From Acidimicrobiia bacterium (GTDB taxonomy: Bacteria > Actinomycetota > Acidimicrobiia > Spongiisociales > Spongiisociaceae), in the NCBI GenBank assembly GCA_011523635.1, contig WTGI01000043.1, forward strand, positions 36,581 through 100,580: 64,000 nucleotides of DNA, written 5' to 3'. Positions 37,688-49,123 of this stretch are shown here, piece by piece. Both the position numbers and the translations under genes were made by a program. The notes beneath the pieces are model-generated. The model was not told where the DNA came from. It saw nothing but the letters and a program-made list of their open reading frames with translations, and did no database searches. Numbering within the stretch: the stretch's first letter is position 1; each line of letters begins with the position of its first letter.

Positions 37688-38341
37688 GTGGCCGAGTCGA
37701 ACCAGCATCCGCCTACCGACACGGCGCCCGATCCTCCCCCGGAGCAGGCAGGGCGGCAGCGGATGCCGGTGGCCTGGAAGCTTGCCGCCACCGCGGTGGC
37801 GGTCATCGTCATCGCCGGGGCGGCGGTGCTGACCCGTCCCCCGGACTCGCCACGGGGCGATGCCGTCGATTCCGGATCCCTCTCGATCGACGTGGCGGGC
37901 TTCCCGAGAGGCCCGCTGGCCGGAGAACCCGCCCCGGACATGTCCGTGGCGCTGTTCGACGGGTCCACGTTCGTGATGTCCGAGTACCGATCCACCGACG
38001 GGCGGCCCCTGGTGCTCAACCTGTGGGCCAGCTGGTGCGCCCCCTGCCGGATCGAGATACCGGAGTTCTCGCGGGTGGCGGAGCAGAATCCACAGGTGGC
38101 ATTCCTGGGCGTCGCCGTGGAGGATGCGCCCGGGCCCGCCGAGACCTTCGCCACCGAGGTCGGAGCGTCCTACCCGCTCGGAATCGACGACAGCCAGAGC
38201 GTGACGGACAGCTACCCCTTCATGGGGCTACCGGTCACCTACCTGATCGGAGCGGATGGCCTGATCACCCGCCAGGTCAACGGCCAGATCAGCGGCGCCA
38301 CCTTGGAGGCCTTCATCCACCACGATTTCGGCACCCCGTAA
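37688..38341 (+). CDS. TlpA/ResA-type thioredoxin-like protein
   Basis: N-terminal TM; LVLNLWASWCAPCRIEIPEFSRVAEQNPQVAFLGV. Confidence 0.9.
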   Translation: MAESNQHPPTDTAPDPPPEQAGRQRMPVAWKLAATAVAVIVIAGAAVLTRPPDSPRGDAVDSGSLSIDVAGFPRGPLAGEPAPDMSVALFDGSTFVMSEYRSTDGRPLVLNLWASWCAPCRIEIPEFSRVAEQNPQVAFLGVAVEDAPGPAETFATEVGASYPLGIDDSQSVTDSYPFMGLPVTYLIGADGLITRQVNGQISGATLEAFIHHDFGTP

Positions 38342-38370
38342 GCGCCGTTCGGGCGCTTGCAACTCCGGAG

Positions 38371-38871
38371 TTAGCCGGACTCGAGGCGGCGGAAGTCCCG
38401 TTGCCAGTAGAGGAGCGGGCGACCCGGGTCGTACCGGGCGGCGTGTTCCACGTGGCCGATGAAGATGGTGTGATCCCCTGCCTCGGCCGACTCGACCGTG
38501 CGGCATTCCAGGCAGGCGAAGGAGTGCGAGGGCAGGGACAGACCGGCCCCCTCGTACCGGGGCGCCCGCACCGGTAGGCCGCGGAACTTGTCCGGGTCCT
38601 TGGAGGCAAACCGCAGCGCGACGTCGGCGGTGCCCTCCCGGAGCATGTTGACCGTGAAGCCCCCGGCCGCCCGCAGGGCCTCGATGCTGTGCGAGGCATG
38701 GTCGATGCAGATCAGTACCAGGGGAGGAACCAGTGACACGGAGGTGAACGCCGACACCGTCAATCCGTGATGGCGTTCGTCCCAGTAGCTGGTCACGACG
38801 GTCACGCTGGCCGCGAAGTTGGCCATGATGTCGCGGAATACGTCCTCCAGGTTGACCGGATGCGACGACAT
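38371..38871 (-). CDS. Flavin reductase family protein
   Basis: FRDIMANFAASVTVVTSYWDERHHGLTVSAFTSVSLVPPLVLICID ... IFIGHVEHAARYDPGRPLLYWQRDFRRL. Confidence 0.9.
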   Translation of the reverse strand: MSSHPVNLEDVFRDIMANFAASVTVVTSYWDERHHGLTVSAFTSVSLVPPLVLICIDHASHSIEALRAAGGFTVNMLREGTADVALRFASKDPDKFRGLPVRAPRYEGAGLSLPSHSFACLECRTVESAEAGDHTIFIGHVEHAARYDPGRPLLYWQRDFRRLESG

Positions 38872-38929
38872 GTCCCACGCTCCTCTCCGCATCGGGAGGG
38901 TAGCCACCGGATCCCCTAGCCTGAGCGCC

Positions 38930-39385
38930 ATGACCCATCCGGTTCCGGTACACACCGCTCGCGGGTTCGGGGCGGCCGCGGTAGCCCCGCACGAGCTGTC
39001 GACGCTGGCCGCCATCGAGATCATGGCCGGCGGCGGGAATGCCGTCGACGGCGCCATCGCCGCCAATGCGGTGCAGGGGACGGTCGCTCCGGAGACCTGC
39101 GGGATCGGGGGCGACCTGTTCGCCCTGGTGCACCATCCCGGAATGGACTCCCCCGCCTGCCTCAGCTCCTCGGGCCGGGCCGGATCGGGCACCGACGCAG
39201 ACGCTCTCCGCAAAGCAAGTCATACGACCATGCCCCTCTACGGGGCGCCCCCCGTCACCGAGCGGTCTGAGGGAAACAGTGGCGGATCCTCGGGTCGAGA
39301 CCGCTCTCGCCCTAAGCCTCTGAGACCAATCGGCGACTTCAGCCGCGGACCTGGGCCAGGACCGTGGCCCACTCCTCATCCGTAA
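38930..39385 (+). pseudogene. Truncated gamma-glutamyltransferase (N-terminal fragment)
   Basis: AAVAPHELSTLAAIEIMAGGGNAVDGAIAANAVQGTVAPETCGIGGDLFALVHHP ... MPLYGAPPVT matches the GGT N-terminus, then homology is lost; catalytic small subunit absent. Confidence 0.75.
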
Positions 39386-40358
39386 TCGAGGAGATGGCGC
39401 CTCCCATCGAGTAGCACCCGACCCGGTCGAGCACCCCCTCGTAGCGAGCTCTCATGGCCGACCCGAGCCGGTCGACCGGCGCCTCCACCGCGACCTCCGC
39501 AACCACCTCATCGGGGATCAGATCGACCATCCTCTCCCACCGACCCCTCCTCGCCAGCCCGGAGAGCGCCGGGCCAAAATCCCAGCCATGGGCATCGAGA
39601 ACCCGGCTATAGGCCGGAGTGGAAGCGTAGAAGGCGATCTGTCGCCGGACGCCCAGCCGGGACTCCTCGATCTGGCTCTCGTCCCGGCCGGTGACCACCA
39701 TCACCGAAGACACCATCTCCACCTGATCGAGCGAGCGCCCCGCCGCACGCGCACCGGCGCGCATGGCCGGGAGGGTGACCTCTCGCAGATACCGGACGGT
39801 GTGGAAGGGATGGACGTGGTAGCCGTCGCACATCTCTCCTGCCAGCCGCGACATCCGGGGACCGACCCCGGCTATATGGATGGGCACGTCCGGATGGGCG
39901 ATCGGTCCCGGATCGAAGAAGGGAGTCATGAGCGTGAAGGAGTAGTGCTCACCCCGGAAGCGGAGGCGGGTTCCGTTCTGCCAGGTGTCCCAGATGGCCC
40001 TCAAGGCGCCGATGAATTCGGCCATCCGCTCCACCGGCCGGCTCCAGGGCATCGAGAATCGCCGCTCGATGTGGGGCTTCACCTGGGTTCCCAGGCCCAG
40101 CCGGAAGCGGCCTTCTGTGAAGGAAGCGAGATCCCAGGCAGTCTGGGCGACCACCATCGGCGACCGGGCGAACGCCACCGCCACAGAGGTGCCGACCTCG
40201 ACATCCGGGGCTGCGGACGCGGCGGCCATCACCCGGAGGAACGGGTCATGGGCCGTATCGGCCGTGAAGATCCCGTCAAAGCCGAGGGCCCGGGCCCGCG
40301 CCGCCCGTTCCGAAACGGCGCCGAGCGAGTTCTCCTCCAGGTAGTAGTCGATCTTCAA
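39339..40358 (-). CDS. LLM class F420-dependent oxidoreductase
   Basis: KIDYYLEENSLGAVSERAARARALGFDGIFTADTAHDPF, VGTSVAVAFARSPMVVAQTAWDLASFTEGRFRLGLGTQV; TTG start proposed within ORF to 40670. Confidence 0.85.
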   Translation of the reverse strand: MKIDYYLEENSLGAVSERAARARALGFDGIFTADTAHDPFLRVMAAASAAPDVEVGTSVAVAFARSPMVVAQTAWDLASFTEGRFRLGLGTQVKPHIERRFSMPWSRPVERMAEFIGALRAIWDTWQNGTRLRFRGEHYSFTLMTPFFDPGPIAHPDVPIHIAGVGPRMSRLAGEMCDGYHVHPFHTVRYLREVTLPAMRAGARAAGRSLDQVEMVSSVMVVTGRDESQIEESRLGVRRQIAFYASTPAYSRVLDAHGWDFGPALSGLARRGRWERMVDLIPDEVVAEVAVEAPVDRLGSAMRARYEGVLDRVGCYSMGGAISSITDEEWATVLAQVRG

Positions 40359-40491
40359 GGCAACTGCCTCCGGACGCGCTGGTTTCTCCGACGAGGCTAC
40401 AGCAGGCGCGGTCCCCGATCCCAGACACTCTGCGGCCGAGTACCATGGGCGACGAGGTCCTCGCCATCGGAGGTGGCTCCGGGACCGGTGG

Positions 40492-40821
40492 ATGACAACC
40501 GAGAAGAGATGGGCCGTCACCATGAAGAGGTTGCTGAAACTGTTCGCCTTCATCGGGGGAATCGGAGCGGTGGGTTGGCTGCTCCAGAACCGGATCGTGA
40601 CCGTGACCATGAGCCGCGAACCGAGAGAGCCAGAATTGGCACCCGAGCCCACCAACCCGGATTCTCCCAAGACTTACTTCACGGCGGAGGCGAGGGTGAA
40701 CCTCGGCCTCGACGGGGGAACGCCCGAGCCGGAACCCGCTGCCGCCGCTCCGGCCGAGGAAGCGGCGACCGCAACCCCTCCCGAGGATCCGGAGGAAGGC
40801 CAAGTCGTCGCCGACGCCTAG
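40492..40821 (+). CDS. Small single-TM hypothetical protein with acidic Pro/Ala/Glu tail
   Basis: LLKLFAFIGGIGAVGWLLQNRIVTVTM then low-complexity acidic tail. Confidence 0.5.
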   Translation: MTTEKRWAVTMKRLLKLFAFIGGIGAVGWLLQNRIVTVTMSREPREPELAPEPTNPDSPKTYFTAEARVNLGLDGGTPEPEPAAAAPAEEAATATPPEDPEEGQVVADA

Positions 40822-40995
40822 GTTCCGAACCGGCGGCTTGCGGGGAAACCCCATTCCGGCAGACGGCCTCCGGAACCAGAATTCGACCGCGGGAACACCT
40901 GCGAGGTCTGGTGGCCCTTCGTGTCCCGGACTGCTGGCGAGCCCGGCACGCGCCGGTAATAGTTCGCGCCAGTCGACCTCGAGCCGGAGGGCCGG

Positions 40996-42690
40996 ATGAG
41001 CGAATCGAGCCTTACTGTCGCCGAGGCCCTCCTGCTCCGGCTCGGCAAAGCAGGCGTGCCGTACCTGTTCGCGAATGCGGGAACCGATGCCGCACCGCTG
41101 ATCGAGGCCTACGCCCACTTCGATGCCGAGGGCATCGGACCCGTGCCGCAACCCGTAACGGTCGCCCACGAGATGGCAGCGGTCAGCATGGCACATGGAC
41201 ACGCGATGGCGACCGGCGTGCCGTCTGCGGTCTTCCTCCATGTGAGCGTCGGAACGGCCAATGCTGCCTCGGGGATCATGAACGCATCCCGGCAGCGAGT
41301 TCCGATGCTGGTCATGGCGGGCAGAACCCCGGTCCTCGCCGATGGGAGCCCCGGATCGCGTGACATGTACATCCATTGGGCCCAGGAGAGCTTCGACCAA
41401 GCTTCCATGGTCCGTGAGTACACGCGCTGGGACTACGAATTGCGCTACCCGAGCCAGGTGAACGATGTGGTCGACCGGGCACTCGCAGTGGCTACCGCCG
41501 ATCCGGCCGGCCCGGTCTACCTGTCCCTTCCCCGGGAACTCCTCGCCGCACCTGCCACCCCGGCAGTTGACGCCCGGCCACCACGCCTCGGCCCAGCCTC
41601 TACCACCGCCGCAGAGCAGTCCGCGATCGCTCGAGTCGCCGATCTCGTAGCGGGATCCGGAAACCCGCTGGTCATCACCAATTCGCTGGGACGGAACTCC
41701 GGAGCGGTGGCCGCGCTCGTCGAGTTCGCCGAAGCTGCCGGAGCAGGTGTCGTAGAAGTCTTCCGAGAGCGTATGTCCTTTCCTTCCTCGCATCCCCAGC
41801 ATCTCGGATTCGACGCGGTCCCGTTGATCGAGGATGCCGATCTCCTGATCGTCGTCGAAGCGGACGTTCCCTGGTTCCCGCAGGACGCGCCCGCCCCTGA
41901 TGTGCCGGTCGTGCATATCGGTCTCGATCCGATCCGCCGGGACTATCCGATGTGGAACTTCCCGATCAATGTCGCTCTCGGCGGAAGTCCTGTCCATACG
42001 CTGGAGGCGCTCACGGCCGCTGTGAAGGGCAGGCTCGCCGGTGGTTCCCTGCAACGCAGTCTGAACCGGCTGGCCGCGCAACACGCGGAGTCACGGGCGG
42101 GAGCGAGGCGCCGGGCCGAGGCTACGAAGTCGGCCCGGCCCATCGATCCGGCATTTCTCTCCCGCCGCATCGGAGACGCGCTCGCGCCGGACGGAATCGT
42201 CGTCAACGAGTACGACGCCCATTCGGACCAACTCGGGCTCGACCGCCCGGGCAGCTACTACGGCCCGTCGGCGGTCTCGGGGCTCGGCTGGGGCTTCGGC
42301 GCCGCACTGGGAGTCAAGCTCGGGGAGCCGGACCGCACCGTCGTATGCACGCTCGGCGACGGCGCCTATATCTTCAGCAACCCACTGGCCTGCCACCTGG
42401 CGGCCGAGCAACTCGGTCTCGCGCTCCTGGTGGTCGTGTTCAACAACAGCAGTTGGAAGGCGGTGCGCACCGCGGTCCGGAGGATCGCTCCGGGCGGCTG
42501 GGCCGAGACTCCCGGAAAATATCCGCTCACCGATCTCAGCCCGTCACCCGCCTTCTCAGAGGTGGCCTCCGCATGCGGCGCCTACGCGGAAGAGGTGGGC
42601 GATCCCGGCGAACTCGAGGGCGCCCTGGAACGCGCTCTGCTGCAGGTGAGGGAAGGCAGGCAAGCCCTGCTCGACGTGCGCACCACCTGA
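40996..42690 (+). CDS. Thiamine-diphosphate-dependent enzyme (acetolactate synthase / benzoylformate decarboxylase-like)
   Basis: GVPYLFANAGTDAAPLIEA, HEMAAVSMAHGHAMATG, LGDGAYIFSNPLACHLAAEQLGLALLVVVFNNSSW. Confidence 0.9.
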   Translation: MSESSLTVAEALLLRLGKAGVPYLFANAGTDAAPLIEAYAHFDAEGIGPVPQPVTVAHEMAAVSMAHGHAMATGVPSAVFLHVSVGTANAASGIMNASRQRVPMLVMAGRTPVLADGSPGSRDMYIHWAQESFDQASMVREYTRWDYELRYPSQVNDVVDRALAVATADPAGPVYLSLPRELLAAPATPAVDARPPRLGPASTTAAEQSAIARVADLVAGSGNPLVITNSLGRNSGAVAALVEFAEAAGAGVVEVFRERMSFPSSHPQHLGFDAVPLIEDADLLIVVEADVPWFPQDAPAPDVPVVHIGLDPIRRDYPMWNFPINVALGGSPVHTLEALTAAVKGRLAGGSLQRSLNRLAAQHAESRAGARRRAEATKSARPIDPAFLSRRIGDALAPDGIVVNEYDAHSDQLGLDRPGSYYGPSAVSGLGWGFGAALGVKLGEPDRTVVCTLGDGAYIFSNPLACHLAAEQLGLALLVVVFNNSSWKAVRTAVRRIAPGGWAETPGKYPLTDLSPSPAFSEVASACGAYAEEVGDPGELEGALERALLQVREGRQALLDVRTT

Positions 42691-42744
42691 CCCGGGCTAG
42701 CCCCAATTCTTCATGGATCCGGGGGTCTGTCCGGTGAATGGAGT

Positions 42745-42757
42745 GCCCGTTTCGGGC
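42745..42757 (+). terminator. Hairpin GCCCG-TTT-CGGGC downstream of the ThDP enzyme
   Basis: 5-bp perfect stem followed by TCTTG; no long U-tract. Confidence 0.4.
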
Positions 42758-42897
42758 TCTTGACCTGGGGTTATAGCTATCTGGTAGATGCGCTTTGGCC
42801 TCGCGTGACCTTCACCTGCCCGGTGTTGGAGTGGCAGGCATCAATTCATGAGGTCGACGTGCCTGATGTGCGTCGGTGTGGCAGGAAACATCAAGAA

Positions 42898-43884
42898 TCA
42901 GTTGACGGCGCCGAAGCCTCCTCCGGTGTGCCAGAAGACGATGTGGTCGTCGGGGCCGAACCGGCCCTTGCGGATCTCGTTCTTCACTCCGTACATGGCC
43001 TTGCCGGTGTAGGTGGTGTCGAAGAGCAAGCCGGTCAGCCGGGTGGCCTCCATCATGGTCTCCACCAGTTCGTCGTTCACCTTGCCGTAGCCGCCGCAGA
43101 GGTAGTCGTCCACGTACCGGAGGTTCGGCTGCGGCATGTCGCCTCCGAAAGTCTCCACCCCGGCCCTCCAGATCCGATCCACCCGTTCGATCAGGTTCTC
43201 GGCCGGCTCCGAGATGCACAGGGCCACGACCGGATTCCGGAAACCGGTGCGGTCGGCGCCCCAGCCGAAGCCGGAAGTGGTGCCGCCCGACGATCCCGTA
43301 TGGAACATGGCCGCCACGTCAGCGCCTATCACCTCGGGGACCTGACCGACGAACTCGCGAAATCCCAGCGACATACCCCACATCCCCAGCTTGTCGGATC
43401 CGCCCTGGGGCATCACCCACGACTTATGGCCCTGCTCGGCCAACTCGGCCGCGTCCGCAGCCATGATCTCGTCCCGGTCGGGCCACTGTGCCTCGGAGAT
43501 GTAACGGATCTCGGCGCCGGCGAGGGTGTCGATCCTCAGGTTGGCCACCGAGACCTCCGGCTCGTTCCCGTCCGGGGTACGGAGCACCAGCTTCACATCG
43601 AGCCCGAACCGGGCGCCGGCCAGGGCGGTGGCCCGGCAGTGGTTGGACTGGTAAGGACCGCAGGTGATCACGGTGTCGCAGCCGGACTCCATCGCCGCGG
43701 CCATGTGGAACTCCAGCTTGCGCACCTTGTTGCCCGACAGGCCGAAGCCGGTCAGATCGTCACGCTTCACCCAGATATGGGGGCCTCCCCACGCCTCCCG
43801 CAAGCGCGGGAAGTATTGGAGCGGCGTGGGCTTGAAGGCGAGTTCTACCTGCGGGATGGACTGGGTTGTGAGCGTGTCGGTCAT
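42898..43884 (-). CDS. D-cysteine desulfhydrase / ACC-deaminase-like PLP enzyme
   Basis: KPTPLQYFPRLREAWGGPHIWVKRDDLTGFGLSGNKVRKLEF, YQSNHCRATAL, HTGSSGGTTSGF. Confidence 0.9.
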   Translation of the reverse strand: MTDTLTTQSIPQVELAFKPTPLQYFPRLREAWGGPHIWVKRDDLTGFGLSGNKVRKLEFHMAAAMESGCDTVITCGPYQSNHCRATALAGARFGLDVKLVLRTPDGNEPEVSVANLRIDTLAGAEIRYISEAQWPDRDEIMAADAAELAEQGHKSWVMPQGGSDKLGMWGMSLGFREFVGQVPEVIGADVAAMFHTGSSGGTTSGFGWGADRTGFRNPVVALCISEPAENLIERVDRIWRAGVETFGGDMPQPNLRYVDDYLCGGYGKVNDELVETMMEATRLTGLLFDTTYTGKAMYGVKNEIRKGRFGPDDHIVFWHTGGGFGAVN

Positions 43885-43980
43885 ACCCTGGATGATACCT
43901 GCCGGCACCATGCATACCTCTCTTTCCCGGCAGGCGTCGGTGATGATCGAACAGCTGCATCTAGGTTCCCAGGACGCGGA

Positions 43981-44008
43981 ACGACCCGCCCCTCAGAGGG
44001 CGGGTCGT
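43981..44008 (-). terminator. Strong hairpin downstream of groEL
   Basis: ACGACCCGCCC-CTCAGA-GGGCGGGTCGT: perfect 11-bp stem, 6-nt loop; no poly-U. Confidence 0.6.
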
Positions 44009-44038
44009 CCGATGTCTGGTTCGGTCGTCGGAGCGGGA

Positions 44039-46004
<1,966 letters not shown>

Positions 46005-46105
46005 CCGAAGTCCTCCTTGAATAAGGTGGCGTTACGTGCGAGATGCCAACCGGCCGGCCGGGAAAGGCGGACCTGTTGGCAATCTCTCCTTACGATTGCC
46101 AGAGG

Positions 46106-46132
46106 TTAGCAGCCCTTGGGGCGGAGTGCTAA
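46106..46132 (-). promoter_or_regulatory. CIRCE (HrcA operator) element upstream of groES-groEL
   Basis: TTAGCAGCC-N9-GAGTGCTAA versus consensus TTAGCACTC-N9-GAGTGCTAA (16/18). Confidence 0.85.
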
Positions 46133-46266
46133 ACGGGGAAGTGCTGCTCTGCCAAAGCGGCGGTGGTGAGTGGCGGGTCCCCGGATCAGCCGCGCCGGAC
46201 GGAAGGATCGGGTGGCTGGGTCGCTGGTGAGTGCAGAATCTATGATGCGGCGTGGCGGAACGGAGA

Positions 46267-47064
46267 TCAACTCCCGCCGGGGCCGACCGGCAGGCAGATC
46301 ATCCGACCGGACTCGGGATCGGTGAAGATCTTCGCTGCCACGCCGAACACCGTCCGCATCAGCTCGACGGTCAGCACGGCGGAGGGCGCACCGTCCGCCA
46401 CGATCCGGCCTTCGTCCACCACGACGACACGGTCCGCATAGTTCGCCGCATGCACGAGATCGTGGAGCACCATCACGACCGTCATGCCGCCGCTCGCGCA
46501 GAGGGACTCAACGAGGTCGAGAACCTCGAACTGGTGCCGGACGTCGAGAAACGTGGTCGGCTCGTCCAGAAGAAGGGTGCCGGCGCCTTGAGCGAGAGCG
46601 AGCGCGATCCAGGCGCGTTGGCGTTCGCCCCCGGAGAGTTCGTCCAAGGGACGCTCCGCGAAGTCGGTCAAACCCGTGAGGTTGAGCGCAGAATCTACGG
46701 CGAGTGTGCCCTCTTCGCCGAGTCGCCCGAAGAGCCCGGTATGGGGGAAGCGACCCAACTCGACGAGTTCGCGAACGGTCAGACCCGGTGGGCTCGATGG
46801 AGATTGCGGAAGGACGGATACGAGGCGGGCGATACCGCGAGATCCGAAGGTCCGGATGTCCAGCCCGTCGAGGAGTACGACACCTTTCCGCGCCGGAAGC
46901 AGCCGGGCCATCGCCCGGATCACCGTGGACTTCCCCGACCCGTTCGGCCCGACAATGGCGGTGATCGTGCCGTGCCGCAGCCTCAGGTCGAGGCCATCGA
47001 GCACCACCCGTTTCCCGTAGCCGGCGCTGACCTGTGCCAGCCTGATGGGTTCGACGTCGTTCAT
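46267..47064 (-). CDS. FecE-type metal-chelate ABC transporter ATPase
   Basis: AIVGPNGSGKSTVIRAMARLL, LSGGERQRAWIALALAQGAGTLLLDEPTTFLD. Confidence 0.95.
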   Translation of the reverse strand: MNDVEPIRLAQVSAGYGKRVVLDGLDLRLRHGTITAIVGPNGSGKSTVIRAMARLLPARKGVVLLDGLDIRTFGSRGIARLVSVLPQSPSSPPGLTVRELVELGRFPHTGLFGRLGEEGTLAVDSALNLTGLTDFAERPLDELSGGERQRAWIALALAQGAGTLLLDEPTTFLDVRHQFEVLDLVESLCASGGMTVVMVLHDLVHAANYADRVVVVDEGRIVADGAPSAVLTVELMRTVFGVAAKIFTDPESGRMICLPVGPGGS

Positions 47065-48086
47065 CTGGTGCTCCGCCGGATAAGAAAGATGAGCAGTGGC
47101 GCCCCGAAGACGGCCAACACGGCCCCGACGGGAAGCCCCACACGGTACGCCGACGAGGGAATCGGCGGCCTGATGGAGAACGATTGGGCGACGAGGTCAG
47201 CCGCCAGCAGGAGGACGCAGCCGATTAGGGCGGCCAGGGGCAGGACGCGACGCGCGTCGGCGCCGACGATGGCCCGGGCGGCGTTCGGCGCCATCAGGCC
47301 GACGAATGCGATAGCTCCGGAGACACTCACGGCCCCGGCGGCCAAGACCGCGGCCAGCCCGAATAGGGCGACTCGAGCAGGCTGCAACGGGAGGCCGAGA
47401 GCGCGCCCTGATTCGTCGTCAAGCTGGAGGAGGTTGGCGGCGCGGGCAGCAAGCAATCCCGCTGCGATGCCGACAGCGGCCCACGGCAGGGCCAGCCAGA
47501 CGTCGTCCCAGACGCGGCCGTGCAGCGACCCGATGAGCCAGGAGAGGATGTTCCCGAGCGCGTAATTGGAGCGCAGCATGACGATCGCGGTCAGCGATCC
47601 GAGGATCGCGTTGACGATTACCGCCGTAAGGATCAGTCGTAAGGGATCGATGCCTCCGCGCGTCGAACTCACGAAGAGCACCAGTATCCCCCCGGCCAGG
47701 GCGCCGAGGAGCACGATGAACGGAAGCAACCGGCCGGGTTGAGGCAGGCCCCACGTCCCGGCGAGGAAGAGGACGGCAAGGAGAATTCCCCCCGTGGAGA
47801 CGCCTGTGAGCCCGGGCTCGGCGAGGCGATTGCGCATGACGACCTGCAGCAACGCCCCTGATAGGCCCAGCATGCAACCCACCAGGAGCCCGAGGATGGC
47901 GCGAGGCATCCGCAGATCCCAGACGATCGTCCGGTCCGTGGATTCCGTCAATCCGTCCACCAGGGCCCCGATGACACGATCCGGTGGGATCCAGACAGTA
48001 CCCAGTCCGAGGTGGAGGATGAAGAGGGCGACAGCCGCCATGCCTGCCACCAGCACGAGGGCCACGAACGAACGCGTCGATGTCAC
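47061..48086 (-). CDS. FecCD-family ABC permease (1)
   Basis: DLRMPRAILGLLVGCMLGLSGALLQVVMRNRLAEPGLTGVSTGG; GTG start at 48086; 4-bp overlaps on both sides. Confidence 0.9.
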   Translation of the reverse strand: MTSTRSFVALVLVAGMAAVALFILHLGLGTVWIPPDRVIGALVDGLTESTDRTIVWDLRMPRAILGLLVGCMLGLSGALLQVVMRNRLAEPGLTGVSTGGILLAVLFLAGTWGLPQPGRLLPFIVLLGALAGGILVLFVSSTRGGIDPLRLILTAVIVNAILGSLTAIVMLRSNYALGNILSWLIGSLHGRVWDDVWLALPWAAVGIAAGLLAARAANLLQLDDESGRALGLPLQPARVALFGLAAVLAAGAVSVSGAIAFVGLMAPNAARAIVGADARRVLPLAALIGCVLLLAADLVAQSFSIRPPIPSSAYRVGLPVGAVLAVFGAPLLIFLIRRSTR

Positions 48087-49123
48087 GAGCGCTTCAGTCC
48101 CAGATTCTTGCGGCGGAGGAGCACGAGGATCATCGGGGCGGCCAGGAGGGTCGTGCACAGGCCCACCGGAATCTCGCCCGGATAGATAACGACCTTGGCA
48201 AGTACGTCGGACGCCAGCAGCAGGAGCGCTCCGATCACCGTCGCCACCGGAAAGAGAAGTCTCGCATCCGGCCGTTTGACTAGCAGCCGAGCGATGTGTG
48301 GCGTCAGAAGCCCCACCCAGGCGATGGGCCCGGCGACCGCCACGATGCTCCCGACGAGCAGCGCGGCCAGTGCTACGAAGACGCCGCGCATGCGCCTTGC
48401 CGGCATCCCGAGCGATGAGGTGACATCCTCGTCCAACTGGAGCACGTTGGCGCCTCGAGCCAGGAGGAAGGCTACGGGAATCCCCGCGAGCACCCACGGC
48501 CACACGAGCCGGACATGATCCCATGTCCTACCCGAGAGGTTGCCGACCGTGAAAAGGAAGAAGACCCGCACGGCGCCGGATGAGGCGGCGAGGCCGATTA
48601 TCGCGAGGATGATCCCATGGAGGAGCGCGGCGACAGCGACGCCGGTCAGCGCGGCTTGAATCGGTGTTCGCGCCCCCCGCGAGGCCACGAGGACGATCAG
48701 GCCGCCGCCGAGTCCCCCGGCAAGAGCCACGATCGGATGAAGCGCGAACAAGACCGGGGCGTTCAGCAGCAGGATGATTGCCATTGCCAGCGATGCTCCG
48801 GCCGACACGCCGAGCAGCCCCGGCGAGGCCAGCGGATTCCTGAGAACGACCTGAAGGATTGCCCCGGAGAGCCCGAGCGCCGCGCCGGCCAGCAGCGCCA
48901 GGATCAGCCGGGGCAGCCCCAGCTCGCGGACCACGAGCCGTTCGATCCGGCCGCCGGACTCGCCCAGCAAGATGCCGGGAAGTTGCCCGGGCGCCACTCT
49001 CGGCTCGACCGTGCTCAGATGGATTACGGCCAGGGCGGCAAGTGCCGCGAGGATCGCGGCGGCGACGATTACCCGAGTCCAGGACCAGCCCGGAGCCGCC
49101 GCCGCGCCCGGGGGTGCGCTCAA
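48083..49123 (-). CDS. FecCD-family ABC permease (2)
   Basis: LGLPRLILALLAGAALGLSGAILQVVLRNPLASPGLLGVSAGAS. Confidence 0.95.
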   Translation of the reverse strand: MSAPPGAAAAPGWSWTRVIVAAAILAALAALAVIHLSTVEPRVAPGQLPGILLGESGGRIERLVVRELGLPRLILALLAGAALGLSGAILQVVLRNPLASPGLLGVSAGASLAMAIILLLNAPVLFALHPIVALAGGLGGGLIVLVASRGARTPIQAALTGVAVAALLHGIILAIIGLAASSGAVRVFFLFTVGNLSGRTWDHVRLVWPWVLAGIPVAFLLARGANVLQLDEDVTSSLGMPARRMRGVFVALAALLVGSIVAVAGPIAWVGLLTPHIARLLVKRPDARLLFPVATVIGALLLLASDVLAKVVIYPGEIPVGLCTTLLAAPMILVLLRRKNLGLKRS

